A stretch of DNA of 64,000 nt, from the NCBI GenBank assembly GCA_030770535.1, contig JASVEC010000009.1:186001-250000 (forward strand). The letters are read 5' to 3'. The stretch comes from Batkoa obscura (lineage: Eukaryota > Entomophthoromycota > Entomophthoromycetes > Entomophthorales > Batkoaceae). Shown piece by piece: positions 26,300 to 37,655 of the stretch; position 1 is the first letter of the stretch; the number at the start of each line of letters is the position of its first letter. A program made the position numbers and the translations under genes. The notes under the pieces were generated by a model. That model was not told the origin of the DNA, ran no database searches, and saw only the letters and a program-made list of their open reading frames with translations.

Positions 26300-26403
26300 T
26301 ATGGGGTACTTTTTTGTTTAAGAGTTTTACTAACAATCTTTCCACTCAAATAACGCTTAAAAAATAGAAAAAGCGATGAAACCAAAAAAACATCCCCATA
26401 TTT
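26300..26403 (-). mobile_element. MITE family 1, copy E
   Basis: Bounded by TATGGGGTACTT and AACATCCCCATA. The core reads CACTCAAATAACGCTTAAAA, slightly diverged from the consensus. Confidence 0.85.
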
Positions 26404-26498
26404 TATATATAAATTATATAATTAAAATTGATTAATTTTTCAATACTTTTAATAGTATATACATCATTATTTATATATTAATTTTGATTTTTTGGTTT

Positions 26499-26992
26499 TG
26501 TGAAAGTTGGTACTTAGTGGTTGGAGTTAAAAGTAGTTTTTGGTTGATTAACTTGCCTTGAGTCGAACGGTCTTAGTTTACATAACTAAGATGGACTTAA
26601 AATAGTAAGAATAGTGCGCAATAGGCTATGAACTATGTAAGACAAATAGAATAGAAAATACTATTATAAAATCTATGTAAGATATTGTCAGAAAGACTTA
26701 GTAGCTTTATTAAAAGTACGATATCAGGGAGTAATTCAATTAAAAAGCTTCAAGTTATCATGTTGAAGAATCTTTTTTATACTCCAACAAGCACGGATAT
26801 CGAAATAAAAGGATAGTATTCTTTGCAATGTGAAGTTAGAAATTCTCGCAGTAAATCAAAATAAGGAACTCTGGATTGATCATATCACATAGATCATGGT
26901 CAAATTGATTACAAGACTACAACTAGTTTTAAACAAGTTAAATGATTGTTATGTTATAATTAATCCCAGAGCTGATAAACCAATATTTCACA
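26499..26992 (+). mobile_element. LTR-like fossil, copy 1 (solo LTR candidate)
   Basis: A 494-bp repeat beginning TGTGAAA and ending TTTCACA, flanked on both sides by GTTT, which looks like a 4-bp target duplication. Two further copies lie at 45575-46055 and 51523-52112. TG...CA ends, this length and a 4-bp duplication fit a solo long terminal repeat. A SINE is an alternative, because a tRNA-like A-box stretch (ACTCAGTGGTCGGAG in copy 2) and a TCGAAC motif lie near the start. No internal retroelement genes are present. It is an old, degraded copy. Confidence 0.6.
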
Positions 26993-27089
26993 GTTTTTAC
27001 TAGTAAATTTTAATAATTAATTATTTGATATTTTTTTTGTATTGATTTAATTTTCTCTTACATTTGTTTTTATTTATAATAAATAACTT

Positions 27090-27140
27090 TTTATTTAATT
27101 ATATTATATTATATTATATTTAATTATATTATATTATATT
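27090..27140. repeat. ATATT-type simple repeat
   Basis: Repeated TTATA units arranged in two nearly identical blocks, seen directly. No function inferred. Confidence 0.7.
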
Positions 27141-27245
27141 TTATACTTATAATATTAATTGGTTTTTTTATAGATTATTTAAATTTTATTTTTTTTAAGC
27201 TTAGGTTTTTAATTACTAGGCTTGTATATAATAAAATTAATATTA

Positions 27246-27351
27246 TATAGGGATGTATTTTTTTGTTTAAGAATTTCACTAACAATCTTTCCGCTGAAAT
27301 AGCGCTCAAAAAATGGAAAAAATAATGAGGCCAAAAAAAACACCCCCATAT
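27246..27351 (-). mobile_element. MITE family 1, copy F
   Basis: Bounded by TATAGGGATGT and CACCCCCATATG, with the GCTGAAATAGCGCTCAAAAA core in the same orientation as copies A, D and E. Confidence 0.85.
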
Positions 27352-27576
27352 GCTTTTTAACTATTATTTTTATAGCTGGCTCCAGCTTTTTTATAATAGT
27401 TTTATTTATAAACTTTTGTAAACTTTGCTTGTTTTTTGACTTTGTATTATTTTAATACTTTATTTTAAACCTATTATTTTAAACATATTGTTTTAATTAA
27501 TAAAAATAAGCTGAAAATTTTTAAATAATAAAGATATAATTAAATTTATTAAAACATAAAAGCTATTTAAAATACT

Positions 27577-27579
<3 letters not shown>

Positions 27580-27607
<28 letters not shown>

Positions 27608-27610
27608 TAT
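27580..27610. repeat. AAT trinucleotide microsatellite
   Basis: About ten units of TAA in a perfect row, in non-coding DNA. Confidence 0.85.
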
Positions 27611-29889
27611 TGAATTGTTAATTTTGACGAAATTTTATAAAATGTACCAATAATTAATACTCAGGATTTTTTGTTCAGATGGAAATTGTATTTTATGCAA
27701 ATTTATTTTCTTTTTTGGGAGTATTATTTTGACTTTGTTGAAAACCGTTCGTAATTACTGTTATGAAGCTTTTTTTAGACTGTTAATTTTAATAAAGCTT
27801 GAGGATAGAAGCTTATAAATATGCTTTATTAACTGGGTCCATTTATGCTGTTATACTTCATATTGAAGATTAAATCTTGGTATAATAATATTAAAGCTTT
27901 TATTTTATAAAAAGCTTAGAAAGGTAAAATTTAATAATTTAGCATATTGTTAATAAATTGTTATAATGCTTTAAATTAATACTACTTCGTTCCCGAGTTG
28001 GACAATGATTTTTAGAAAAGAAGGTAGTTATTAATATCATAATTATTAATTTTATTGTAACCAAATATAACATAAAAAATACTACAATTATATTAATTAG
28101 CAGTACGGTATACTTTGTAGTAATTAATTGTATCAAGGCTTTTTATTTTTTCAATTTAGCATTTTACATAATTTTCATGATATTATAATAGTTAGTACCA
28201 TACTGCTAATTTAATGCAGTTATAATGTTATTTTCATATTTGGCTATATCATTTTAAGTTTTTTAAATAAACACATTTTTAATTTAACTTACACTGAGTT
28301 TACATGTTTTTTAGTTTTGATGCTTATATTAAAACGACAAAAGCATAGTTTTTTTTTAGCTATTTTAAATAAACCAGAAGACTTTTTTTAGCAAAAGCTT
28401 TTGAGTAATAAGTTTGATAATAGTTTGATTATTTAATCCTATGTTTATTTTTGGTTTCAATATATCAAATATTCGAAATTAATATATTGTAATTATTTTA
28501 GTCTTAGTATGTAATAAATAATTAAAGTGTTTAATTTCTAATAATAGTGGAAATAATTGCTTAGCTGAATAAATTAAACTATTTTTAAATATCATATGTG
28601 TTATTCATAAGTTTAAGCTTTTAAAATTTAGCTACAAATATAGTTATTATGCTTAAGGTTATATAATAAAAGTGATTATTAATTTGATATATCAAAAAAT
28701 AAATAAGTTTATATAATTAAACTCCATCCTCTTGTTTACTTTTGGATACCTACGCATTTTCAAGATTGTTATAAAACTATTCAATTTTGTGAACCGTAAT
28801 GTATTAATTCCATAATAATCTTAATAGCTAAAATATTAAGTATCAAAAATTTTGATATTGTTTTATAAGAATAAAATTAATGTGAAAATAAAATTAAAGT
28901 TAAAAATAAAATGCGATTAATTTAAGATATAAATGTGAATAAATTAGTTACAATTTCCAAAGGGGCTACGATTTATGAGTAGAATAAAAAATAAAACATC
29001 AGATTTTTATATATTTAAGCTAGATAGAAATATGTTTTATTTATTTATGATATCATAATCTTTGTGACAAACTTGTAAAATATTATATTTGACTAGTCGA
29101 ACTCCACCGCTTTTTATAACAAATCTTATTAGAATTACCTTACTATTTTTGTCTTTTCAGTGCTGGTGCAATCGAAGCCTCTTTTTGAATTAAATAACCT
29201 TGGATTCAATTTATTTTTAAACGCATTTTATAATTCACATTGTATTATTAATCTCAGTAACTGTTAAAAATTATTATTTTTAAAACAAAGTTTCAAGCTA
29301 ATATACTTATTCTGACTTTAGTTTTAAATTAAGCTAAAATTTAAAGAATAATTGTTTTTCACATATAAATATATGTTTATCTTCAAATAAAGTAAAAATC
29401 GCTATAAAAGTCCACATTTTATTTGTTTGTTTGTATAAATGATATTATAGCTTACACTAATCAAGATCATTTAAAATAAAAATCAATATCGCTATAAAAT
29501 TGCTACCATATTTGTATAACGAATTGACTTAAATGTGAGCTTATGTTCCTTAATTCATTCAAAATACTAGAACTATTGCTTAATTTAGTAGAATATATTT
29601 AGATGAATAACATTATATTTGATCTCAACCGTTACACGATCAATATGATTGGATAAAGACGTAACATTTCTTTTAAATTAGCTTTTTAAAGATTACGTTA
29701 AGGGAAATACCAAATTAAGAAAAAAGCCTATGTATATTCTGAGGTTATATAAGTTTACATTACCATTATTAACGTTCTATCATAAATTTAACTTAAATAA
29801 CTTCTACAAAATCTATGATTTAAAATTCCCTATAATTAAAGGGGTTTTGCTATTTTATTAGGTTGTAGTGTTAATAAATTTTCTAATAT

Positions 29890-30783
29890 TTATAAATCTA
29901 GGTTCGACTTTAGGAGATCAAGCTGTCTTTTATCTTCGCTATGGTAACTGCCTTCTTTTGAGTTAAATTTGATATTCCCTATCCTCGGGACTTTATTAGG
30001 AGTAGCATACTGTTTTATTTTCAAAGTAGATGGGTTAATAGCAACTGGGAAAGCCTCTGAAGCATCTGTTAAAGCTCTTCTCTCTTTAGTCAAAAAGGTA
30101 GCGTTATTATGTTCTGATATTGGATCCGATGCTGTAAATGCAGGCTTTGGCTCTTCATAATTTAATAAATTTGCAATTGAGTTAACGTTACTTCCAGGAG
30201 TAGTTGGCTTAAAATTAGAAGGCTCTATATTAATAAATTCAATTATATTTTCTATACTATTTTCCCTAAAATAATAATTTCGTGGGACATTCAATACTTT
30301 TAATGAAGAATCCTGACTAGGTAAACTTAATACTTTTAGAAATACATCCTCGTCTGTATAATAATTAATAAGGTGATATCTTTTTCCATCAATGGTTGAT
30401 ATAGAAATAGAACGCTTACTAAGTCCCTGTGTTATTGAACTATTTAAATCATTATTTACCTTCTTTTTTGGATCCTTAGAAGGCTTGGGTTTTAATTCCT
30501 TATAAACCAGAAAATGATCTACATATCTTGAAGCAGACCAATTCTTCCCATCTGTCCAGCGCTGTATCCCAGAAAGATTTTGCTCCCACACGAACACAGA
30601 ACCAGATCGTATGTTTTTTCTTTGTGCTACTGTAAGTCTTTGATGGATTGATTTTAAGTTGCCAAGTCTGGTTGCCTCAACTACATAAACAGCTTCGGCA
30701 GCTGATTTGATATAACCAAAATATGTTACGGTAAGTGGAGTTTCTGTTTCAGGGACTTCAAGAGGAGTTGTAAAATACATCAC
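29890..30783 (-). CDS. Gti1/Pac2 (WOPR-domain) transcriptional regulator
   Basis: A single-exon gene for 297 residues. The N-terminal part is a WOPR box: TYFGYIKSAAEAVYVVEATRL, then RLTVAQRKNIRSGSVFVW and the hallmark GIQRWTDGKNWSASRYVDHFLVYKEL (about residues 20-95). The second half of the domain follows a short linker (ISISTIDGKRYHLINYYTD, LKVLNVP; about 125-165). The C-terminal 130 residues are Ser/Asn-rich without a motif. The family is fungus-specific and includes Wor1, Mit1, Ryp1, Sge1, Gti1 and Pac2, DNA-binding regulators of morphology, sporulation and secreted virulence factors. The 2.4-kb upstream spacer matches the long regulatory regions known for WOR1-type genes. The position beside a secreted-protease island is suggestive only. 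Confidence 0.92.
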   Translation of the reverse strand: MMYFTTPLEVPETETPLTVTYFGYIKSAAEAVYVVEATRLGNLKSIHQRLTVAQRKNIRSGSVFVWEQNLSGIQRWTDGKNWSASRYVDHFLVYKELKPKPSKDPKKKVNNDLNSSITQGLSKRSISISTIDGKRYHLINYYTDEDVFLKVLSLPSQDSSLKVLNVPRNYYFRENSIENIIEFINIEPSNFKPTTPGSNVNSIANLLNYEEPKPAFTASDPISEHNNATFLTKERRALTDASEAFPVAINPSTLKIKQYATPNKVPRIGNIKFNSKEGSYHSEDKRQLDLLKSNLDL

Positions 30784-33208
30784 TATTTTTCATATATCTG
30801 AATAAATTAAAACTAAAAAAAATAAAATTCTTTGAATTTACAAAAAGCGACTTTATATACAGAATAGACTCAATTTACTTTTTGCAAATGATTTGAAAAA
30901 ATCTCAAAACAAATCTACAAGCCGTTTTAAGACAGGTGGGGATTTGTACCACGTTTTTAATTATTTATAAAAAAGGAAGACAGCCTTAGATTTCTATAAA
31001 TTGCCAAAATTATTAAAATCCATGGTTTAAACAAGAATACTTCTCTAATTCCATATTCCTCATTATAAAAACCATATAGATTAAAGTAACTATAAACTTT
31101 GACATAAAGTGATCATAACTTTCAAAGTTAGAACAAAAATTTCAATAATGTATTTAAAACTAATTAAATTTAATATTAACATAAATATATTTTGGAGATG
31201 ATTCAGGAAGATTTAGTATTGGCTTTGTGGGTGTTCATTTTAGCTTTGAAATTGGGTTTTATTATTAATTTCATGGGTAACTGTTGCTAATATTGGTACT
31301 TTATAGAAGAAATCTAACAAAACAAATTACTACATAAGTAAATATTTTACAACTTAAGTGGCTGCTATATCAACTTATACTTAAAAAGAGGTAGCAAAGC
31401 CCTGATCCCAATACAGCAGTGTGCATAAGAATAACTTGTATTTATATCTACGTGTAAGCGTGAATTTAGAAATATTGACTTAAATGATGATAAGTTGAAT
31501 AAAGCTAATGATATAATATAAACTATTGGCCTATTAATAACTTATAGTAATGCAGTAATTAGTCTTTAGTGGAATCGTATTAATTTTAAATTTACATATT
31601 GAAGCAATATAATTGGATTATATTATTTTATAGTATGTTTACATAATAAATTAACTTGCCTCAACATTTTAGTTTAATTTAAATTTTAAAGTGCCTTTCT
31701 TTAATTCGATCCGGAACTTAGGTAAGTCCTAATTTTGCATTGCGCGGGCTATGGCCATATTAAGATAAACGTTTAAATTAATCATACACTTGTCATTTAA
31801 CTTATTACACTTGATTTATATAACATACAGTTACTTATTTAGCTAGATAATAACTAGATAAAATCTACCCTTTATTTCTTCAAATCACTATAATTTAAAA
31901 TATATTTACAATATCTTCTATACTCTTAAAGTAGTTAAATGAATAATTAGCTTATTATGATAAGTTCCTAAAATAGGAAAAATAAAATCTATAGGCAACC
32001 ACAAATAGGGGGTGATATAAATCAACCAGTCAGAAGCAGATAGAAGTAAAATAATTGGTTAAATTTAATTGAAATATTGAGCGCTCCTATTAATTTTTAC
32101 GGCAATTTAAACGAAGATTGTTTAAATTTAAACTTTTAATTAAACACTGGAGTAAACCAATATATAGGTTTTATAGTTGAAAACAAAGTCAATGGCTTCT
32201 CCATCTTTTTGATAGTAATTATTACTTCATAAACTTAAAAACAATCAATTGGATTTAACGCCTTAAATGACATTATAGATTATTATATTAAACCGGTTTT
32301 ATCTTTATATTCTAAAAATAAAATTTTTACATTAACAAATATATACCTTGCTCGCATTTTTAGAGAATCTTCTTGGGTTTTATTATTGACAAATACAGCA
32401 ATATCTTTTTTGTGATAGCTTTTTAATATGTGCACATTTAATTATTTGAGGTTTTGTTTAAAACAAACGTTATTAAGTGGAAACAATACGATTTTTTTGT
32501 TTAAATTTAAATTCATTGTGCAACATGCAACTTCTATAAAGAAACATCAACTTTTATCAATAATTACAATAATCTTTTTAAAGACCAAAATAATATTTAA
32601 AAATAAACAGATCCTATATGACCTAAGTTGAATAAAATTGTTCCTTTCTAACTTCTTGAGGATATCCCCATTAGTTTTAATTGAGGGTGATTTTTGAATA
32701 CGTTACTGTTTGGATTTTTGTATGGTCAGCTAATTTTTAACGTATACACAAAATATCGTTACAATATCATTATTTTAAAAAACTATCTTCTTTGAAAATG
32801 ATCCAAAAGTGCCCTACATAAATATTTATAAGTGTAAACAGAATGTAAATGTGCAAAAGCATTCAAATGTTTTAAATACACTCAGAACTAAAATTTTCAA
32901 AATTGCTTATTTTTCATTTTTTCATAATAATTTAAGTTTAAAACTATTTATTAGACTACATTATAATAATATTAAATAGAAATCAAAATTGGTAAAGATA
33001 TTGAAATTTATGCACCAAATTTGCAAAATTATATTTTTTTAATAAATAATTTTTAAAATAATTTTTTTATATTTAAATAAAAAAGCTCTTGATTTCAATC
33101 TGATAATAAAAAAACACATTGATATATATATGTTTAATTGTTTAAAAGTTTCAAAATTCTTGTAACTATAAGAATGTTTTAGCCATTTATTTAAAACTGG
33201 AAAATCTC
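30784..33208. other. Long AT-rich upstream region of the WOPR gene
   Basis: About 2.4 kb with no gene, RNA or MITE recognised. It separates the divergent starts and ends of the WOPR gene and the first carboxypeptidase gene, so it contains the WOPR promoter and the 3' end of the carboxypeptidase transcript. The plus ORF at 32428 has no coding character. Confidence 0.5.
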
Positions 33209-34444
33209 TTAAAGTGGTTTGGCTAATACAGTTTCCAAGAAATAAATGACAGCTGGTGTAAGTTCTTTACCAACTGGAATAATTCTTGAAGGTGGGAGAA
33301 CAAAACCGTTTGAGGCATTTGCACCTGGAGATAATTCAATGGTATATCCATAAGTCTTTTGGTTGTTGCCACCATAGAACCAATCAGAAGCAGAACCAGA
33401 AGTAGCGTATAACTCGATGGATCTTTGATTTGTATAAGAAGTACCTGCAACAGCGGCAATTTTTTGCTTGATACCTTCTCCTAAAGCCTTATGTTGGGCT
33501 TCATGAGGAGAAAGAGTTTGGGTATCTCCATAAGGACGGAGAATAAGTTGAGAGTAAGAGTGGAAATCAATAGCTCCTAAAATAGGACCTTGAGATTTGA
33601 AATAGTTTATGATTGCTTGGGTCTCCAATTCAGAAGCGGCAGAAGGACCGCGATAGGTTTCAGAAGTTGGGCTTGTAGATGCGCCTGGACCACCCCATCT
33701 AAATGGAAAGTTACGGTTAAGATCAATACCTACACCACCAGTCACTGAACGGCGGTTTTTACGCCACAAACGATCGCCATTCCAAGTATAAGCATAACCA
33801 TCTGGATTAACAACTGGTACAGCAATAATTTCAATTTGATCTAATAAAGATTTGATGGCTGGGTCGCTTTGACGGTTAGTGATTAAATGGTTCAAAACAT
33901 ATTGTAAAGTAGCTCCAGTAATCCATTCACGAGCATGGATTAAAGATTCAAAGTATACCTTCTTCTTTGGAGTATTTGTTGGGTTGGTGATATGTATAGC
34001 GAAAAGGTCACGACCTTGGTTAGTTTTACCAATGGATGGGACAAATTTAACTGCATCTGAATTAGATGAAGCTAAAGTAGAATACCAAGCTTTGATATCT
34101 TCATAAGTATGGTAATTAGAGAACCAATCGGCACTAGCAGTTTTTGATTCAATTTGTGAAAATGAGTCATAAATTTGGCTTTGTAAATCCTCAATCAAAG
34201 TCTTGTATTCCAAAGAACCACCATTAGCTTTCTTTAATGAAGCTAATTGAGAAGGAGTAACACGAGCACTGACAGAGTCTTCAGTTTGAGCCCAAACATC
34301 AATTTGATCAAGAACTGGGTTTATTTTTGCATTAGTTTTAAATTGAATAACTTTTTGATCAGTATAAGTAGCTTTGGTGGATGGACCAGCGATTACTGAA
34401 GAGATAACAGCTAAAGTAGCAAAAGCGATAGAGGAGAATTTCAT
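33209..34444 (-). CDS. Secreted M14 metallocarboxypeptidase (carboxypeptidase A family), copy 1
   Basis: A single-exon gene for 411 residues with a signal peptide (MKFSSIAFATLAVISSVIAG), a propeptide to about residue 105 and an M14 catalytic domain. Zinc ligands are H170 and E173 (IHAREW) and H295 (DFHSYSQ). N243-R244 (DLNRNF) bind the substrate carboxylate, Y346 corresponds to the mobile Tyr, and E370 (YTIELSP) is the general base. It should trim C-terminal residues from peptides outside the cell after removal of the propeptide. Residues 25-221 are identical to the second copy at 50085-51320, while the ends differ. It is one arm of an inverted duplication with a decayed Tyr-rich gene upstream. 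All key residues are intact, so it looks functional. Confidence 0.95.
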   Translation of the reverse strand: MKFSSIAFATLAVISSVIAGPSTKATYTDQKVIQFKTNAKINPVLDQIDVWAQTEDSVSARVTPSQLASLKKANGGSLEYKTLIEDLQSQIYDSFSQIESKTASADWFSNYHTYEDIKAWYSTLASSNSDAVKFVPSIGKTNQGRDLFAIHITNPTNTPKKKVYFESLIHAREWITGATLQYVLNHLITNRQSDPAIKSLLDQIEIIAVPVVNPDGYAYTWNGDRLWRKNRRSVTGGVGIDLNRNFPFRWGGPGASTSPTSETYRGPSAASELETQAIINYFKSQGPILGAIDFHSYSQLILRPYGDTQTLSPHEAQHKALGEGIKQKIAAVAGTSYTNQRSIELYATSGSASDWFYGGNNQKTYGYTIELSPGANASNGFVLPPSRIIPVGKELTPAVIYFLETVLAKPL

Positions 34445-34486
34445 ATTTCAACAATTTTTAATATATTTTTAGATATATTTATATAC

Positions 34487-34496
34487 TTTATATAGC
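34487..34496 (-). promoter_or_regulatory. TATA box of carboxypeptidase copy 1
   Basis: CTATATAAAG on the minus strand about 45-50 bp before the ATG. The second copy has a similar CTATATAA at about the same distance, which supports a functional element. Confidence 0.5.
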
Positions 34497-35764
34497 TTAT
34501 TACTATCTAGTGATTTTAATAATAACTGAAATATTATACAATCTACTTGTGAATATTATTTCCATTGTATTAAGATGTGTTGCATAATTATTTATCAAAC
34601 TAACCCAAACAATGTTAATAAACTACGTAATTTTTATATTCAATTTGTTTTTTTGTTCTTTTATGGCATTTTTCTTTATCACATGGTAGTCTTTTGATTT
34701 AATTAATTTATGTAAGGAATCAGTCATTTAAGATCTATTCTTCTACTGTTGCCTCAATATTGAACCATTGTTAACACAGATTAGCTAATCCTAAAATATT
34801 TATAATGTTCAAACTATTTAAATGGAAAACTTATTATAGTAAAAATAAAATACAATAATATTTATGATTAATCCTAGTTCTAATAATTCATTTTATTGGA
34901 AAATTATTGCTAAATAAACTTATAAATTTGTTATATAATTCTTTCAATACAATAATTCCTTAGTTTAGAAATAGAATAATCATCTGCTTTTTTGAAATTC
35001 TATATCTAGATGGGATAGTTGTTAGTAGTGCAATCTAGATAAATAATTAACATAATGGCATGATTACTTATGATAGAAACAGAAGGATGATAAAATTACT
35101 TTAATATTTTAGACGATAGGTTATTTAAATGATTCACAAACAAATTCTATGGTTTATTTGGCAATATTCTAATGTAATTTTGTAATAAGTGTAAATGATA
35201 CACTGTGGCTAGTGTTTTTGTGTGTTCTATCATCAAAAAAGGACATTGAAATTTGAATGTTTACCTCAAAATTTTAGCTTTTATAAATTCAATTAGACTG
35301 GAACACTATCGAAAAGCTTGCAGACTACCTAATAGCTTACACTTTTATAAATGCATCTACAAACGAAAAGTTTTATATTATAAGTATGGTTTACATATTG
35401 AAATTACTTTAAATTTCGCAGGAAGGTGATAATAAACCTAACAGGATATTTTCTCATATGAATTTAGTTATAACATAAGTTATTTAAAGTGTTTTGAAAA
35501 TAATTAAAGTATCATAATAAACTATAACATTTTTATATAATGGGCCTACTATACATCAAATAATTAAAAGTCAATTTTTAATAAAATAAACAACCTTTTA
35601 CTTTTAATTTATAAGCTAATACTAGCCTTTCAAAAGTAAAGTTTTATAACAAAAATTCTTAAATATTCAACAAAGAAAAGCTACGATAATAAGTTTATTT
35701 GGATGATAGTTAGATGAATATGGTATTTTTAAGAGTACTAATAGAGCTAATAACGCCAATTTCT
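34497..35764. other. AT-rich spacer
   Basis: This is the intergenic part of the left duplication arm. I see no gene or repeat. Its counterpart in the right arm (48384-50084) is longer and I cannot align the two by eye. Confidence 0.45.
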
Positions 35765-36737
35765 GTATGATTCGTTGTTATGATTGTCTATCCTTCTATC
35801 ATAGCTGTTACTATAGTTTACCTTATTATCGTTGGGATAGTTTATCTTATTGTTATTGTAATTGTCCGCTATCTCATTATATTCATTTTTATATTCCATC
35901 TTTTTGTTATAGAATAGTCATCTTTCTTGTAATTATCTGTATGATAATCAGATTTCTTATCATTATATCCAATACTACTATATTTCATCTGTCTATTATT
36001 GGAACTGTAATATTTGTTATGGCTATCATTTTATAATTATCTAAACTATAAATAGATTTCATATCATTATAAACATCGGCTGTCTTTTCGTATCTATCAT
36101 TGAATTCATATTTTTTTAAATCGCTGGCTTTATTGGAGTAGCTATCTTTTTCAGAGATTTATCTTTATTAGAGTAAATATTATCGCTGGTTCAATTATCG
36201 TTATTGAGGGGTAGTTACTTATCTTATAATTATCAACTATCTTTTCATATCTATTACTATACACTTCTTTTTTATAATTCTTAGCCTTACTGGAGTAACT
36301 ATCCTTCTTTGAATGATTTAAAACTTGCTGTTCTTTTTATAATTATTATCTTTGTTTCTTTTATATTCCATTCTATCTTATGGCTTATAATTACTGCTGT
36401 ATTTATCATTATATTCATCATCATATTCATCATTATACTTAAAGTCTTACTTACAACCATCCTTATCTCAATCCTATCCATAGTCATAATCACTATAATT
36501 ATTGTGATTATCATGCTTAGTATAATTTTCTCAAATTTTTTCGAATTTCCCTTCTTTATCTACAATAGGGGGACTTGGTATTTTATTTTGAGTAATAAAT
36601 TCAATGGTTTGAGTATCACTTTGGACATATAATAAATTTGATAATAGCTCATGAAGCCCTGGTTTATTAGCTATAATATAGGTATTTGATACTAAAGGAA
36701 CGGCGAGGAAAGTAAAAATACAAGATTTAATAGACAT
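35765..36737 (-). pseudogene. Broken copy of the secreted Tyr/Asp/Lys-rich protein gene
   Basis: Reading leftwards from 36737, the product begins MSIKSCIFTFLAVPLVSNT and continues ELLSNLLYVQSDTQTIEFI, clearly the start of the intact gene at 47448 (DGLLSNLLGGQSDNQTIQFI). The frame stops after about 68 residues, and the rest, down to about 35765, preserves Tyr/Asp/Asn-type codons only in shifted frames. The similarity extends upstream of the ATG by at least 150 bp, including ACACATTAAGTAAACAATAA in both copies, so the promoter was duplicated too. It is a host-gene pseudogene, probably not translated beyond the signal region. The several short ORFs on both strands here are by-products. Confidence 0.85.
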
Positions 36738-37655
36738 TTTTTATAATGCAAGTGCTAATCTGACTTAATGTTTTATTTTATCTTATTATGATATTATTGT
36801 TACTTCTTCTCGAAGATTAAAATTATATTATTATCATCTTCACACTTTTATTGTTTACTTAATGTGTTGATGAGCTTATTTTTATCTTCACATGTAATTT
36901 TTAAGAAAGTTAGATTTTAAATTTCCAATTAGTTTCTGTAGAAATAAAATGGTAGGTTTTTTTAGGTTAGTCACTTTTTTAACTGACTAACTGGATTATA
37001 AATCATTTTATTTAAAAAATATTTTGTATTAAATTTAACACTAAATGGTGATTTGCTTTGGGTATTTAAGCTTTTGCTTTAACTATAAATTACATAATAG
37101 AAGACGAAATTCACTAGTGGTTTTTTCATCCAGTTGATAATAGTCTGATAAAAATAAGTCAAGTGCATTTACTATCAATAAATAATAAGCGTATGGCTAT
37201 AAGATGCTAAACAATCATATAACATTTAAAAAATATCAAATGATAAATGTATGCCAAAGCTAATGTTCAAAATTTTCTTATGAAAAACCCTTTTGATTTA
37301 CCTTATAAGGCAAGTTATTAGCACTTACAAAACAAAAAGCAAATATAAATACTATTATTGGAATGTATCAAAAAAGTACCAATGTTTTTTAGCTATAAAG
37401 AGTTAGATTTATAAAAGCTAACTATAATTTCAGATGTTTTAGTTTTTTAAATATTAAGCTTATTGTACTTAGTTTAACGCCTATTATATTTTAAAGCATT
37501 AAATCTCCCAGATGTTGAAATCAATAAAATTTATTTAGAATCAATTTGCACCCAATCAAAACTTTGGTTAGTTAATATGCAGCAATAGCAAAATAAAAAA
37601 TTATATATTTAATATTGTTTATTAAAATTTAGTACTACAGCTCAATGTATGAGCA
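36738..37655. other. Left duplication-arm edge and AT-rich spacer
   Basis: The first 150-250 bp match the upstream region of the gene at 47448 in inverted orientation. Beyond about 37000 I can no longer follow the match, so a duplication breakpoint probably lies here. The rest is featureless. Confidence 0.5.

Larger units (their letters stand above)
25701..29889. other. Gene-free AT-rich region with MITEs and an LTR-like fossil
   Basis: About 4.2 kb without a supported gene. It holds MITE copies D, E and F, one LTR-like repeat at 26499-26992 and microsatellites at about 27090-27140 and 27580-27610. Short ORFs here, such as the one at 27939-28136 on the minus strand, lack coding character. 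Confidence 0.55.

Noticed and set aside
33879-34106. 75-residue ORF opposite carboxypeptidase copy 1, found identically opposite copy 2
   Set aside because: Its conservation is explained by the near-identical coding sequence on the other strand; there is no start context or domain of its own.
35767-36632. Hydrophobic Ile/Tyr-rich plus-strand ORFs
   Set aside because: They are opposite-strand readings of the decayed Tyr/Asp repeat gene and carry no independent coding signal.
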